This document shows, one piece after another, positions 1-9,500 of a stretch of DNA of 64,000 nt. The notes beneath the pieces were generated by a model, which had not been told where the DNA came from, searched no databases, and saw nothing but the letters and a program-made list of their open reading frames with translations. Origin of the DNA: JACVRW01 sp963814095 (GTDB lineage Bacteria; Actinomycetota; Thermoleophilia; Solirubrobacterales; Thermoleophilaceae); contig CAWFBT010000025.1 in NCBI GenBank assembly GCA_963814095.1, positions 62,001-126,000 of the forward strand, read 5' to 3'. Made by a program: the position numbers and the translations under genes. Numbering within the stretch: position 1 is the stretch's first letter; each line of letters opens with the position of its first letter.

Positions 1-344
1 GCGCGGGCGTCGACGCGCTGGAAGCGTGCCCGCTCGGCGAGGCCGGCCGTGGCGGCCGCCGCGTTGGCCGTCGCGACGCCGTCGTCGTGCAGGTCGACTC
101 CGGTCACGCGGCAGCCCGTCTCGCGGACCATGAAGAGCGCGGGACCGCCGGATCCGCTTGCGACCTCGAGCACCTCGGTCGACTCGTCGAGACCGAGCAT
201 GCGGAAGAAGCCGCGGTGCTCGTCGGCGGTGAGCCACGAGTTCTGGCCGATCTCCTCGCCGAAGGCCTCGGCCCGGATCTCCGCGTTGAGGTCATCCGCG
301 AAGCCGCCGTAGACCGAGTCGTACCACTCGCGGCCTGCGCTCAC
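1..344 (-). CDS. Class I SAM-dependent methyltransferase (3' end off window)
   Basis: The product starts VSAGREWYDS and runs off the left edge after about 114 residues. The motif LEVASGSGGPALFM (around residues 55-68) is the glycine-rich SAM-binding motif I of Rossmann-fold methyltransferases, and GVDLHDDG after the next strand carries the acidic residue that normally contacts the SAM ribose. The GTG start is preceded by GAGAGGG about 8 nt upstream. The acceptor substrate cannot be told because the C-terminal half is missing. It is divergent from the secreted protein at 382, with 37 bp between the two starts. The fold is confident, the substrate unknown. Confidence 0.8.
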   Translation of the reverse strand, partial: MSAGREWYDSVYGGFADDLNAEIRAEAFGEEIGQNSWLTADEHRGFFRMLGLDESTEVLEVASGSGGPALFMVRETGCRVTGVDLHDDGVATANAAAATAGLAERARFQRVDAR

Positions 345-381
345 GGGGCAACCCTCTCACGAATCGTCACGATGGCTGTGA

Positions 382-1398
382 GTGGAAGTCGCGCGAAGAT
401 TCCTGATCCTCGTCGTGCTCGGCGCGCTTGCGGCGCCTGCGAGCACGCTTGCCGCCGTGCCCGCCGACGGTTCCGGCTTCGGCATCTCCGACAACGATCA
501 CATCCCGAGCCGCTCGCTCGATGCTTCCTTTCAGCTGCTGCGGCCGCAGCACTTCCGCTTCATCGTCCCTTGGGACGTGCTCGACGATCCCGGGATCCGG
601 GCCCAGGTGGCGGACCGGATCGGGCTGGCGCACGCCGCGGGCGCGACCGAGGTCGCGATCAGCTTCGGCCCGCCCTCTGCACCGGTGGACCCGGTCGCCT
701 GGCTCGACCGCGTATCGCGCTTCGTGGCCGCATTCAGCCCGAGTGTCAGCTGGTGGAGCCCCGCCAACGAGCCCAACCACACGAGCTCGGGCTGGATGAG
801 CACGCCAGCCGGCGCCGTGACGCTGGCCGCCTACTCCCGTTCGCTCTCGGCCCTGCTGGCGTTCGCCTATCCCACCGATCGCCTGCTCTCGCCGGATTTC
901 CACGACGACTATGGCCGGGACGACCGGGTGCGGAGGGACGTGAACGGCGACTCGACTGTCGAGCTCTACGTGCGCGCGTTCGTGGACAGCGGCGGGACGC
1001 TCGGCGACGCGGTGGCGTGGCATCCCTACGACGGCGCCATGCGCCAGAGCCTCGAGAGCACGACCGATCTGCTCGACAACGCACTCCCTCCGGACGCGCC
1101 GCCGGACGTCTGGATAACGGAGGTGGGCGGCATCCTCGAGCGCCGTGACTCGCGCGGCGCCGTCACGATCGCTCAGACGCCCGAGCAGCAGAACGCGGTG
1201 GTGGCCTTCATCACCGGGCCGCTCGCCGACCAGCCGCGCATACTCCGGGTCAGCTACTACCACATGCGCGACCACAACCCCGTCTGGGACTCGGCGCTCG
1301 TCGACGAGCTCGGCGGGCGGCGGCCGGCCTGGTACACATGGTGCGCGGCGCGGCACGGTGGCGATGCCACTCACCCAGACTGCGCGCCGCCGGCCTAG
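382..1398 (+). CDS. Secreted glycoside hydrolase-like protein (clan A TIM-barrel type)
   Basis: 338 aa. The N-terminus (RRFLILVVLGALAAPASTLAA) is a signal peptide, so the mature protein is exported. WSPANEPNH (Glu130) matches the Asn-Glu acid/base motif at the end of strand 4 of clan GH-A glycosidases, and VWITEVGG (Glu247) matches the strand-7 nucleophile. HPYDGAM and YYHMRD also fit an active-site barrel. Length is right for a single catalytic domain. The family (GH39- or GH5-like) and substrate cannot be fixed from motifs alone. The start is GTG; no strong ribosome binding site is visible in the short divergent spacer. A role in extracellular polysaccharide hydrolysis is inference. Confidence 0.62.
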   Translation: MEVARRFLILVVLGALAAPASTLAAVPADGSGFGISDNDHIPSRSLDASFQLLRPQHFRFIVPWDVLDDPGIRAQVADRIGLAHAAGATEVAISFGPPSAPVDPVAWLDRVSRFVAAFSPSVSWWSPANEPNHTSSGWMSTPAGAVTLAAYSRSLSALLAFAYPTDRLLSPDFHDDYGRDDRVRRDVNGDSTVELYVRAFVDSGGTLGDAVAWHPYDGAMRQSLESTTDLLDNALPPDAPPDVWITEVGGILERRDSRGAVTIAQTPEQQNAVVAFITGPLADQPRILRVSYYHMRDHNPVWDSALVDELGGRRPAWYTWCAARHGGDATHPDCAPPA

Positions 1399-1422
1399 CG
1401 AGCGCCGACCACAGGAGAAACC

Positions 1423-1794
1423 ATGCTCGACCACATCGGCCTTGACGTCGAGGACTACGAGCGCAGCAGGTCCTTCTACGAGCAGGCGCTCGCGCCGCTA
1501 GGCCTGCAACTGATGATGGAACCGATCCCGGGCATCGGCGGGTTCGGCGACGGCCGGCGGCCGTTCTTCTGGATCGGGACGGGCCGCCGCTCCCCGCAGA
1601 GCGGCGTGCACGTGGCGTTCGAGGCGGCGGACCGGGCGACGGTCGACGCCTTCCACGCGGCCGCGCTCGACGCCGGCGCGACCGACAACGGCGCCCCCGG
1701 CGTGCGCGAGATCTACCACCCGAACTACTACGGGGCCTACGTCCTCGACCCCGACGGGAACAACGTCGAGGCGTGCTGCCACCGGCCGGAGTGA
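1423..1794 (+). CDS. VOC (glyoxalase/bleomycin-resistance) family protein
   Basis: 123 aa, the usual length of a single-polypeptide vicinal-oxygen-chelate protein with two beta-alpha-beta-beta-beta modules. MLDHIGLDVEDYERSRSFYE is the typical opening with the first metal-ligand position (His4); YVLDPDGNNVEACCH near the C-terminus is the standard end of the second module with the metal-binding Glu. AGGAGA sits 6 nt before the ATG. Members include lyases, dioxygenases and resistance proteins, so the substrate is not assigned. It follows the secreted glycosidase-like gene by 24 bp and could share its transcript. Confidence 0.85.
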   Translation: MLDHIGLDVEDYERSRSFYEQALAPLGLQLMMEPIPGIGGFGDGRRPFFWIGTGRRSPQSGVHVAFEAADRATVDAFHAAALDAGATDNGAPGVREIYHPNYYGAYVLDPDGNNVEACCHRPE

Positions 1795-1802
1795 GCCGCC
1801 AG

Positions 1803-2342
1803 CTAGACCCAGGCGAAGCGCACGTCGATGCCGGCGAACTCCCCGATGCGCCGCTTGTTGAAGAAGTGGGGGACGACCTCGACGATGAAGCGCTCGGCCG
1901 GACGCCACAACGCCACCCAGCCGACGACCAGGATGCCCTGGGAGATGCCCTCCATGATCACGTTTTCGCTCACGCGATCAATGGCGGTCGAGACCACGAT
2001 CGAGAGGAACAGGAAGAGGATGCCGATTCGGATGGCGACCATCTCCTGACGTGACAGCGGGTCCACCCGCCTGAGCGGGCCCGCGGCCTTCTCGAGGCTG
2101 CGGTGGATGGCGGTGCGGACCGCGCTCTCGTCCGTGTCCGGGCGGTCGCTCGCCGGCGCGTAGACCGTCAGGGAGGACGGCTTCGCGTCGCGCAGGCGGT
2201 CCCACTCGTCCAGCAGATACCAGCGCGCGTCCTCCGACAGCGTGCGCTCCGCGACCGGCCGCGCGTCGAACGGCCAGAAGAGGTCGTTGATCGATTCGAG
2301 GCGGATCGCGAACGGCTGCCTGGCGGGCTCGGGCGAGGTCAT
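1803..2342 (-). CDS. Hypothetical membrane protein
   Basis: 179 aa, family not recognised. The N-terminal ~100 residues are soluble and charged (FAIRLESINDLFWPFDARP). Two hydrophobic stretches follow: IRIGILFLFLSIVVSTAI (about 104-121) and IMEGISQGILVVGWVALW (about 129-146), consistent with a hairpin membrane anchor. The C-terminus is short and basic. No catalytic motif is visible. It converges with the VOC gene, with only 8 bp between the stops. Start ATG; no clear Shine-Dalgarno sequence. Confidence 0.7.
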   Translation of the reverse strand: MTSPEPARQPFAIRLESINDLFWPFDARPVAERTLSEDARWYLLDEWDRLRDAKPSSLTVYAPASDRPDTDESAVRTAIHRSLEKAAGPLRRVDPLSRQEMVAIRIGILFLFLSIVVSTAIDRVSENVIMEGISQGILVVGWVALWRPAERFIVEVVPHFFNKRRIGEFAGIDVRFAWV

Positions 2343-2374
2343 CGGCGCAGACTCGCACGCCGCGCGACCGCTCG

Positions 2375-2468
2375 TCAGGCCGGATCTTCGATGGCGATCG
2401 CGCCGGTCGGGCAGGCCGTCGGGATCGTCCGCTTCCGCGAGCTGCAGCGTCGCCGCTGAGCCGCCGGC
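2375..2468 (-). pseudogene. Ferredoxin C-terminus-like fragment
   Basis: In the gap between the membrane protein and the peroxiredoxin, the minus strand reads TIPTACPTGAIAIEDPA followed by a stop at 2377-2375. CPTGAIAIED is the hallmark C-terminal cluster-binding end of small bacterial ferredoxins. Upstream in the same frame there is no CxxCxxC region and no start codon giving a plausible full protein, and the frame runs into the peroxiredoxin gene. I read it as a remnant of a ferredoxin gene whose 5' part was lost. Chance similarity in GC-rich DNA is the alternative. Confidence 0.3.
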
Positions 2469-3128
2469 CTAGCGCGGCTGCGGAACTATGCGGATGTACG
2501 GGCGCGGCGACTCCCAGCCGTCCGGATACTTCTCGCGGGCCTCGTCGTCCGAGACCGACCCGGCGATGATGACGTTGTCGCCCTGCTGCCACTGCGCCGG
2601 CGTGGCGACCTTGTGGTTGGCGGTCAGCTGCAGCGAGTCGATCACGCGCAGCACCTCGTCGAAGTTGCGGCCGGTCGTCATGGGGTAGACGAGGATCAGC
2701 TTGACCTTCTTGTCGGGGCCGATCACGAACACGTTGCGGACGGTCTGGTTCTCGACGGGCGTGCGCTCGGTCGGATCGCCGCTCGTGTCCTGCGCCAGCA
2801 TCCCGTAGAGCTTCGAGACCTCGAAGTCGCGGTCGCCGATCAGCGGGTAGTTCGGGGCGGTGCCCTGGGTCTCGGCGATGTCCTGGGCCCACTGCTCGTG
2901 GTTGTCGACCGGGTCGACCGACAGACCGATGATCTTGACGCCGCGGCGATCGAACTCGGGCTTGATCGACGCCATGTAGCCGAGCTCCGTGGTGCAGACC
3001 GGCGTGAAGTCGCGCGGATGCGAGAAGAGCACGGCCCAGGAGTCACCGATCCAGTCGTGGAAGCTCACCGGACCCTCGGTCGTCTCGGCCTCGAAGTCGG
3101 GTGCGGTGTCGCCTATCTGCAGCGTCAT
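2469..3128 (-). CDS. 1-Cys peroxiredoxin (Prx6 type)
   Basis: 219 aa, the typical length of Prx6-type peroxiredoxins. DFTPVCTTEL carries the peroxidatic Cys45 within the PxxxT/SxxC motif. The long C-terminal arm (residues ~165-219, ending PRPYIRIVPQPR) is the Prx6 dimerisation domain. No resolving cysteine is visible: this is the only Cys in the protein, so turnover must use an external thiol. It reduces H2O2 and organic hydroperoxides in the cytoplasm. AAAGGAG 5-6 nt before the ATG supports the start. It is transcribed away from the hydrolase operon at 3314. Confidence 0.93.
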   Translation of the reverse strand: MTLQIGDTAPDFEAETTEGPVSFHDWIGDSWAVLFSHPRDFTPVCTTELGYMASIKPEFDRRGVKIIGLSVDPVDNHEQWAQDIAETQGTAPNYPLIGDRDFEVSKLYGMLAQDTSGDPTERTPVENQTVRNVFVIGPDKKVKLILVYPMTTGRNFDEVLRVIDSLQLTANHKVATPAQWQQGDNVIIAGSVSDDEAREKYPDGWESPRPYIRIVPQPR

Positions 3129-3267
3129 GGTGCTCCTTTGCGATCGCGTAAGAGTGCTTCGCTTCCAATCTACTCAGCGATTCCCCCTTTTGTCGCGGGG
3201 ATTCAGTAGTTTCGCCCGGGGAGCCCGTTCGCCGCCGCGCTTGCACCGTGGCCGCTCCGGGTGTACC

Positions 3268-3297
3268 TTGGTCGGACGTATTAGTCGTTCGTCTAAA
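3268..3297 (+). promoter_or_regulatory. Candidate promoter with TetR-type operator palindrome
   Basis: TTAGTCGTTCGTCTAA at 3281-3296 is an imperfect palindrome in which 12 of 16 positions pair, leaving mismatches only at positions 5, 8, 9 and 12. Its size and TTAG...CTAA ends fit a TetR-family dimer site. A loose -35 (TTGGTC, 3268) and -10 (TCTAAA, 3292) 18 bp apart would place the palindrome over the spacer and -10, so a bound repressor would block polymerase. The last gene of the operon downstream encodes a TetR regulator (5946-6533), making autoregulation likely. The assignment is inference. Confidence 0.55.
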
Positions 3298-3313
3298 TCG
3301 AGGAGATGAAGCC

Positions 3314-5488
3314 GTGCTCCGGGCTGACTGGTCGACACGAGAGGCGGGCGAGGTTGCGAGCGAGCAGACGCGCGCCCGCTATCCGGACGCCGAGGGCTAC
3401 GTCGAGCGCGACGGGGTGCGCAGCTTCTACGAGGTCTACGGCGACGGCGACACGACGGTGCTGCTCATGCCTACGTGGTCGATCATCCATTCGCGCTTCT
3501 GGAAGCTGCAGATCCCGTACCTGGCGCGCCGCTTCCGAGTCGTGACGTTCGACGGGCGCGGCAACGGGAAGTCGGACCGCCCGCCACTGCCCGAGCAGTA
3601 CGCCGAGCCCGAGTTCGCCGCCGACGCCCTCGCCGTGATGGACGCCACCGGAACCGAGTCCGCGGTGCTCGCGGCGCTGTCACGCGGGGCCGAGCGCTCG
3701 CTGCTGCTGGCGGCCGGCCACCCGGAGCGTGTCGACGGTGTCGTCTTCATCGGCCCGGCGCTGCCGATCGGATCGGTGATGTCGCGCGAGCGGGCGGCCC
3801 TCGAGTTCGACGCGCGCCACGCCACGCACGACGGCTGGGCGAAGTGGAACCGCCACTACTGGCTCGAGGACTACGAGGACTTCCTGGAGTTCTTCTTCTC
3901 GGAGTGCCTCAGCGAGCCGCATTCGACGAAGCAGCGCGAGGACGCCGTCGGCTGGGGCCTCGAGACGAGCCCCGAGACGCTGATCGCCACCCAGCTTGCG
4001 CCGCGCATGCAGACCGAGGCCGAGGTGCGCGAGCTGACGGACCGCGTCCGCTGCCCCGTGCTCGTGATCCACGGCCGCAACGACCGCATTCGCCCGCACG
4101 ACTCCGGTGAGGCGCTTGCCGAGCTGACCGGCGGGGCGCTCGTGACGCTGGAGGGGGCCGGGCACTTCCCGCTGGCACGCGACCCGGTCAAGGTCAACCT
4201 GCTGATGCGCGACTTCGCCGAGCGCGTCGGGCCGCGCGCTGCCGGCCCCGTCAAGCCCACGTCGGCCTGGACGCGGGGGCGCTCGCGCCGCAAGCGCGCC
4301 CTCTACGTCTCCTCGCCGATCGGCCTGGGCCACGCGCGCCGTGATGTCGCGATCGCGAAGGAGCTGCGCCGCCTCGTGCCGGACCTCGAGATCGACTGGC
4401 TCGCACAGGACCCGGTCACGCGCGTGCTGGGGAGTGAGGGCGAGCGCATCCACCCGGCGAGCGCGCAGCTCGCGAACGAGTCCCACCACGTTGAGAGTGA
4501 GTCCGCCGAGCACGACCTGCACGCGTTCCAGGCGATTCGCCGCATGGACGAGATCCTCTGCTCGAACTACATGGTCTTCGACGACCTCGTCACCGAGGAG
4601 CAGTACGACCTCTGGATCGCCGACGAGGGCTGGGAGATCGACTACTACCTGCACGAGAACCCGGAGCGCAAACGGGCGGCCTACGTCTGGCTGACGGACT
4701 TCGTCGGCTGGCTGCCGATGGCCGACGGGGCCGAGCGCGAGGCCTTCCTTACGGCCGACTACAACGCCGAGATGATCGAGCACATCGCGCGCTTCCCGCG
4801 CATCCGCGACCGCGCGCTGTTCATCGGCAACCCGGAGGACGTCGTGCCGGAGAGCTTCGGACCCGAGTTGCCGCTCATCCGCGACTGGACCGAGGAGCAC
4901 TTCGAGTTCCCGGGCTACGTCAGCGGCTTCGACCCGAGCGAGTTCGCCGACCGCGAGCGCCTGCGCGCGGAGCTCGGCTACGCGCCGGAGGAGCGCGTCT
5001 GCATCGTCACCGTGGGCGGCTCGGGGGTCGGCGAGGCCCTGCTCCGGCGCGTGATCGACGCCTTCCCGCTCGCACGCGACCTGGTCCCGGGCCTGCGCTT
5101 CATCGTCGTGGCCGGACCCCGTATCGATCCCGCCTCGCTGCCCGAGAGCGACGGCTTCGAGGTGCGCGCGTACGTGCACGACCTGTACAGGCACCTCGCG
5201 GCGTCCGACCTCGCGATCGTCCAGGGCGGGTTGACCACGTCGATGGAGCTGACGGCCAATCGCAGGCCCTTCCTCTACTTCCCGCTGCGGCACCACTTCG
5301 AGCAGAACTTCCACGTGTGCCACCGGCTCGACCGCTACGGCGCAGGTAGGCGCATGGACTTCGAGAGCGACGGCCCCGCCGAGATAGCGGCGGCCATCGC
5401 CGAGGAGATCGGGCGCGAGGTCGAGTACGTGCCCGTCGAGTCAGACGGCGCGCGGCGCGCCGCCGCGCGAATCGCGGAGCTGCTGTGA
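3314..5488 (+). CDS. Fusion of alpha/beta hydrolase and GT-B (family 28/UGT-like) glycosyltransferase
   Basis: About 724 aa with two domains. Residues ~1-300 are an alpha/beta hydrolase: RGNGKSDRP follows strand 4, ALSRGAERS carries the likely nucleophile Ser, VIHGRNDRI the acid Asp and GAGHFPLA the catalytic His. After a basic linker (RGRSRRKRALYV), residues ~330-724 look like a UDP-glycosyltransferase: YVSSPIGLGHARRD is the N-terminal Rossmann loop of MurG/UGT enzymes, and QGGLTTSMELTANRRPFLYFP matches the nucleotide-sugar binding region. The GTG at 3314 is preferred over the in-frame GTG at 3248 because AGGAG lies 8 nt upstream and because the longer form would start before the palindrome/promoter. 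Operon with SRPBCC and TetR genes. Substrate unknown. Confidence 0.8.
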   Translation: MLRADWSTREAGEVASEQTRARYPDAEGYVERDGVRSFYEVYGDGDTTVLLMPTWSIIHSRFWKLQIPYLARRFRVVTFDGRGNGKSDRPPLPEQYAEPEFAADALAVMDATGTESAVLAALSRGAERSLLLAAGHPERVDGVVFIGPALPIGSVMSRERAALEFDARHATHDGWAKWNRHYWLEDYEDFLEFFFSECLSEPHSTKQREDAVGWGLETSPETLIATQLAPRMQTEAEVRELTDRVRCPVLVIHGRNDRIRPHDSGEALAELTGGALVTLEGAGHFPLARDPVKVNLLMRDFAERVGPRAAGPVKPTSAWTRGRSRRKRALYVSSPIGLGHARRDVAIAKELRRLVPDLEIDWLAQDPVTRVLGSEGERIHPASAQLANESHHVESESAEHDLHAFQAIRRMDEILCSNYMVFDDLVTEEQYDLWIADEGWEIDYYLHENPERKRAAYVWLTDFVGWLPMADGAEREAFLTADYNAEMIEHIARFPRIRDRALFIGNPEDVVPESFGPELPLIRDWTEEHFEFPGYVSGFDPSEFADRERLRAELGYAPEERVCIVTVGGSGVGEALLRRVIDAFPLARDLVPGLRFIVVAGPRIDPASLPESDGFEVRAYVHDLYRHLAASDLAIVQGGLTTSMELTANRRPFLYFPLRHHFEQNFHVCHRLDRYGAGRRMDFESDGPAEIAAAIAEEIGREVEYVPVESDGARRAAARIAELL

Positions 5489-5949
5489 GCACTGCGCGCG
5501 ACAAGCAGGTCACCGCCGAGGTCGGACATAGGTTCGCGGTCGGACTCGGGGACGGCTTCGACTACATCACCAACATCGACAACTGGCCGCAGTACTGGCC
5601 CGGCCTGGTCCGAATCGAACCGGGCTCCCGCTGGAGTGCTCCGGGAGATCAGGCGCGACTCGTGCTTCGCCTGCTCGGCAGAGAGACGGAGATGACGATG
5701 ACGCTCGGCCGCATCGTTCCCTACCAGCTCGTCGAATACTCGAGCGAGCAGAGCGGCCTGCCGGACGCTCATCACGAGCGCCATTTCGTGGACGACGGCG
5801 CAGGGGGCCTCGACTACCGGGCCATCGTCGCCTACACCCCTCGACACGGCCTCAGGGGCATCTTCGACCGCGTGCTGTTCCGGCGTGCCGTGCAGCGAGC
5901 GCTGAGCGCCACGGTCGAGAACCTCGAATCGCGCTTCGGCCGCGGGTGA
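5485..5949 (+). CDS. SRPBCC-family (polyketide cyclase/dehydrase-like) protein
   Basis: 154 aa, the usual size of the START/Bet v1-like fold that binds hydrophobic ligands in a deep cavity. FDYITNIDNWPQYWPGLVRIEPG is the characteristic helix-strand opening of SRPBCC proteins. Central strands (ARLVLRLLGRETEMTMTL) and a long C-terminal helix (RRAVQRALSATVENLESRF) complete the fold. Its GTG start overlaps the stop of the upstream fusion by 4 bp and its stop overlaps the TetR start by 4 bp, so the three are translationally coupled. Enzyme versus carrier cannot be decided. Confidence 0.8.
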   Translation: MSTARDKQVTAEVGHRFAVGLGDGFDYITNIDNWPQYWPGLVRIEPGSRWSAPGDQARLVLRLLGRETEMTMTLGRIVPYQLVEYSSEQSGLPDAHHERHFVDDGAGGLDYRAIVAYTPRHGLRGIFDRVLFRRAVQRALSATVENLESRFGRG

Positions 5950-6533
5950 GCGTCTCGAAGCTCCAGCGCGAGGACGCGGAGGACCGCTTCCTGGACGCGG
6001 CCGAGCGGCTGCTGGTCGAGGTTGGGCACGCGGGCCTCACGACGCGCCGGCTCGCCAAGGAGGCCGACGCCAACCACGGGCTCGTGCACTACTACTTCGG
6101 CTCGATGGAGAACCTGCTGGCGCGGGTGCTCGAGCGCTTCACCGAGCGCCTGATCGAGCGCCAACGCCGGCTCTATGCGAGCGACGCGCCCTTCATCGAG
6201 AAGTGGCGGACCGCGATGCGCTATCTCGAGGCGGACGAGCACTACCAGCGGATCTGGTACGAGCTGCAGGCGCTGGCCTGGAGCAAGCCCGAGCTCCGCG
6301 AGCGGGTCGCCTTCGTCAACGCGGAGTGGCGGGACGTGCTCCGCACGGCATTGTCGGAGCCGCTCGAGCGCTACGGCCTGCCGATCCCCATCGAGGCGCT
6401 CGTGTCACTCGTCGTCAGCTTCAACGAGGGCCTCATCTGGGAGCGCCTGTCCGGAATCGATGCCGGACACGCCGAATTGCTCGACTGGATCGACGCCTGG
6501 CTGGTGGCGCAGGAGGCGCAGGCGTCCAGGTAG
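5946..6533 (+). CDS. TetR/AcrR-family transcriptional regulator
   Basis: 195 aa. The N-terminal helix-turn-helix is clear: FLDAAERLLVEVGHAGLTTRRLAKEADANHGLVHYYFGS (residues ~14-52) has the conserved VHYYFG recognition end. The C-terminal ligand domain is variable as usual. Last gene of the hydrolase/glycosyltransferase operon, overlapping the previous stop by 4 bp, so it probably represses the operon through the palindrome at 3281-3296. The ligand is not predictable, but a lipophilic or glycosylated compound would fit its neighbours. Confidence 0.92.
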   Translation: MSVSKLQREDAEDRFLDAAERLLVEVGHAGLTTRRLAKEADANHGLVHYYFGSMENLLARVLERFTERLIERQRRLYASDAPFIEKWRTAMRYLEADEHYQRIWYELQALAWSKPELRERVAFVNAEWRDVLRTALSEPLERYGLPIPIEALVSLVVSFNEGLIWERLSGIDAGHAELLDWIDAWLVAQEAQASR

Positions 6534-6592
6534 CCGCAGCCGGCCGGGTTATGCTTGCCCTGGCAGCGGCTGAGGGTGGTTTGGCTAGCAAG

Positions 6593-9500
6593 ATGAGGTG
6601 CCGTCACTGCGGTCTCGAGAGCCCGCCGGGACTGAGGTTCTGCGGCGGCTGCGGTGGCCGCCTGGAGGGCGGGTCGGTCACCGACCCGCCCCCGGGCATG
6701 GCCGGCGCCGGGCAGAAACGGCACATGACCGTGCTGTTCTGCGACCTGGTCGACTCGACGCCGCTCGCCGGCTCGCTCGACCCCGAGGACTGGCGCGACG
6801 TCCTGAGCGCCTACCAGCACGTGTGCGTGGGCGCCATCGAGCGCTTCGACGGATACACCGCCCAGTATCTCGGCGACGGTGTGGTCGCCTACTTCGGCTA
6901 CCCGCGCGCGCACGAGGACGATGCCCAAAGGGCCGTGCACGCCGGCCTTGGGATCGTCGACGAGCTCGTGGCCGTGGACGAGTACTACCGCGAGCGGCTC
7001 GGCATCTCGCTCCAGGCCCGCGTCGGGCTGCACACCGGAGTCGTGGTGGTGGGGGAGATGGGCGCCGGGGAGGCGCGCTCGCAGCACGACATCGTCGGGG
7101 AGACCCCTCACATCGCCGCACGGCTCCAGTCGGTGGCCGCGCCGGGATCGGTTGTGGTCAGCGCGGACACGCGCGACTTGATCGAGGGCTACTTCGAGAC
7201 CGAGTCGCTGGGGGAGAGGGAGCTGAAGGGGGTTTCGCGCGCCATCGGGGTGTATCGCGCCCTGCGTCCGACCGGCGCGGTCGGGCGCCTCGACGTCGCG
7301 GGCGCGCGCCGGATGACTCCCGTGATGGGCCGCGATCGCGAGCTCGAGCGGCTCACCGATGCCTGGCGGCAGGCCGCGAGCGGCAGCGGCGGCATCGTCC
7401 ATGTGACCGGCCAGGCCGGCATCGGCAAGAGCCGCCTCGTGCACGCGCTCAGGGAGGGCGAGGCACGGCAGGCCGCAGAAGAGCAGGTGTGGCAGTGCTC
7501 CGCGCACCACGACAGCACCTCGCTGTACCCGGTCATCCGCCTACTCGAGCGCATGCTGGGCTTCGAGCGGGCGGACACGCCCGGGCAGCGGATGGAGCTG
7601 CTCCAGCAGGCGGTCGCCGACGCCGGCCTCGATGCGGCGGAGGCCGTGCCGCTCGTCGCGGAGCTCCTGTCCATCGGCGGCGTGACCGGCTCGTCGAGCC
7701 TCGCCCCGCGCGAAGCCCGCACCGCGACGATGCGAATTCTCGAGTCGCTGCTCGTCACGGACCCGGCACGTCACCCGCTGCTGCTCGTCGTGGAGGACGT
7801 GCACTGGGCCGATCCGACGACCGTGGAGCTGCTCGGGCGGATCGCCGGGAGCCTGGCGAACCTCCCCGTCCTGTGCGTGCTCACGTTCCGGCCCGAGTTC
7901 GAGCCGCCCTGGTCGCAGCGCCCGCAGGTGCTCGAGATCGAGCTCGGACCGCTGACGTCCCGCGAGGTGCGGGCCATGGCGACAGCGGCCAGCGACACGA
8001 CGCTCGACCCCTCGATCCTGGACTGGCTCGACACCGCCGCCGACGGCGTCCCGTTGTTCGTGGAGGAGATGCTGAAGATGCACGCGGCGGGAGGCGTGCC
8101 CTCCGCCACGACGGTGCCGCCGACGCTCGACGGGCTCCTCACCGAGCGGCTCGATCGGCTGCCGGACCTCGCCGACGTGATCGACGTCGCCGCGGTCCTC
8201 GGCCGCGAGTTCGACCGGTCGCTGCTCGGTGTGGTCGCGTCTCGCAACGGGGATCTCGAGCCGGCGTTCGCTCAACTCGGGTCCCAGGACGTACTGCGGC
8301 CGGTCGTCGGGTTGCCGGGGCGCTGGGAGTTCACGCACGCGCTCCTCCAGGAGGCGGCCTACAGGCGGATCCTGCGCCGGCGCCGACACGCGCTCCACGG
8401 CCAGGTCGCGGACACGCTCGTGCGGAGCTTCCCGGACGCCGCTCAGCGGGAGCCCGAGGTCGTTGCGTACCACTGGTCCTGCGCCGATGAGCCCGCCCGC
8501 GCGATGCACTTCTGGTACGCCGCGGGGACACGCGCCCTCGAGGGAGCGGCCTATCTGGAGGCGGCCGAGCACTTCCGGCGCGGCCTGGAGGCGCTCGACG
8601 AAACGGATGCGCACACCGGTGACGAGCTCGAGCGCGTCGAGTTCCTGACCCACCTCGCGGCGTCGCTCCAGGCGGGCCATGGCTATGCCGCCGCGGGCGT
8701 CGACGAGGCGTACGCGAGAGCCAGGACGGCGTGCGAGCGAACCCGCAACGACGACCGGATGGTGGCGGTGATCCGCGGGCAGTGGATGTCCCAGCTGCTG
8801 CGCGGCCACTATGGGACCGCGCTCGAGCTCGCGGACGAGATGCTCGCGCTCGGGGAGCGTGACGATCATCCGGCTCGGCTGGCCGAGGGGCATCTCTACC
8901 TCGGCCTCGTCCACATGTACCTCGCGAACTTCGACCTCGCCCGCGAGCGCCTCGACGACGCGTTCGCCCGCTACCGGCGACCCGAGCGCTCCGACCACAT
9001 CTACGAAGCGCAGGGGGACACCGAGGTCGGCGCGCTCGCCTACGTCGCGCTCGTGCTGTGGAACCTCGGCCACGCCGACGAGTCGCGCGAGCGCAGCGAC
9101 CTCAGCCTCGAGCGTGCCGCGCGCGTCGGCGGCCCGGTCACGCGCGCGCAGGCGTGGGGCATGCGCAGCCTTCCTGCACATGAGCCGGATGGAGATCGAC
9201 GAGTTCGGCCACTGGGTCGAGAAGACGCGCGCGCACAGCATCGACCACGACATCGGCTACTGGCGAGCCGTCTCGTCGCTGCTGGCGGGATGGCTCCGGG
9301 GCCGCGCCGGCGATCTCGCGCTCGGCACCGCTCGCGTGGAGCAGAGCCTCGAGGCCTACCTGCGCTCCGGCTCGAGGCTCGGCCTTCCGCACCTGCAGGT
9401 GCTGCTCGCCGACCTTCGGCTCGCGGCCGGCGACCGCCGCGGGGCGCTCGACGTGATCCTTGCCGGCGAGGAGTACATGGAGGAGACCGGCGAGCGCTTC

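Noticed and set aside
3680..5323. 547-aa antisense open frame under the hydrolase-glycosyltransferase gene
   Set aside because: Composition is Arg/Val/Ala-biased with no motif; it is a codon-bias shadow of a well-supported gene.
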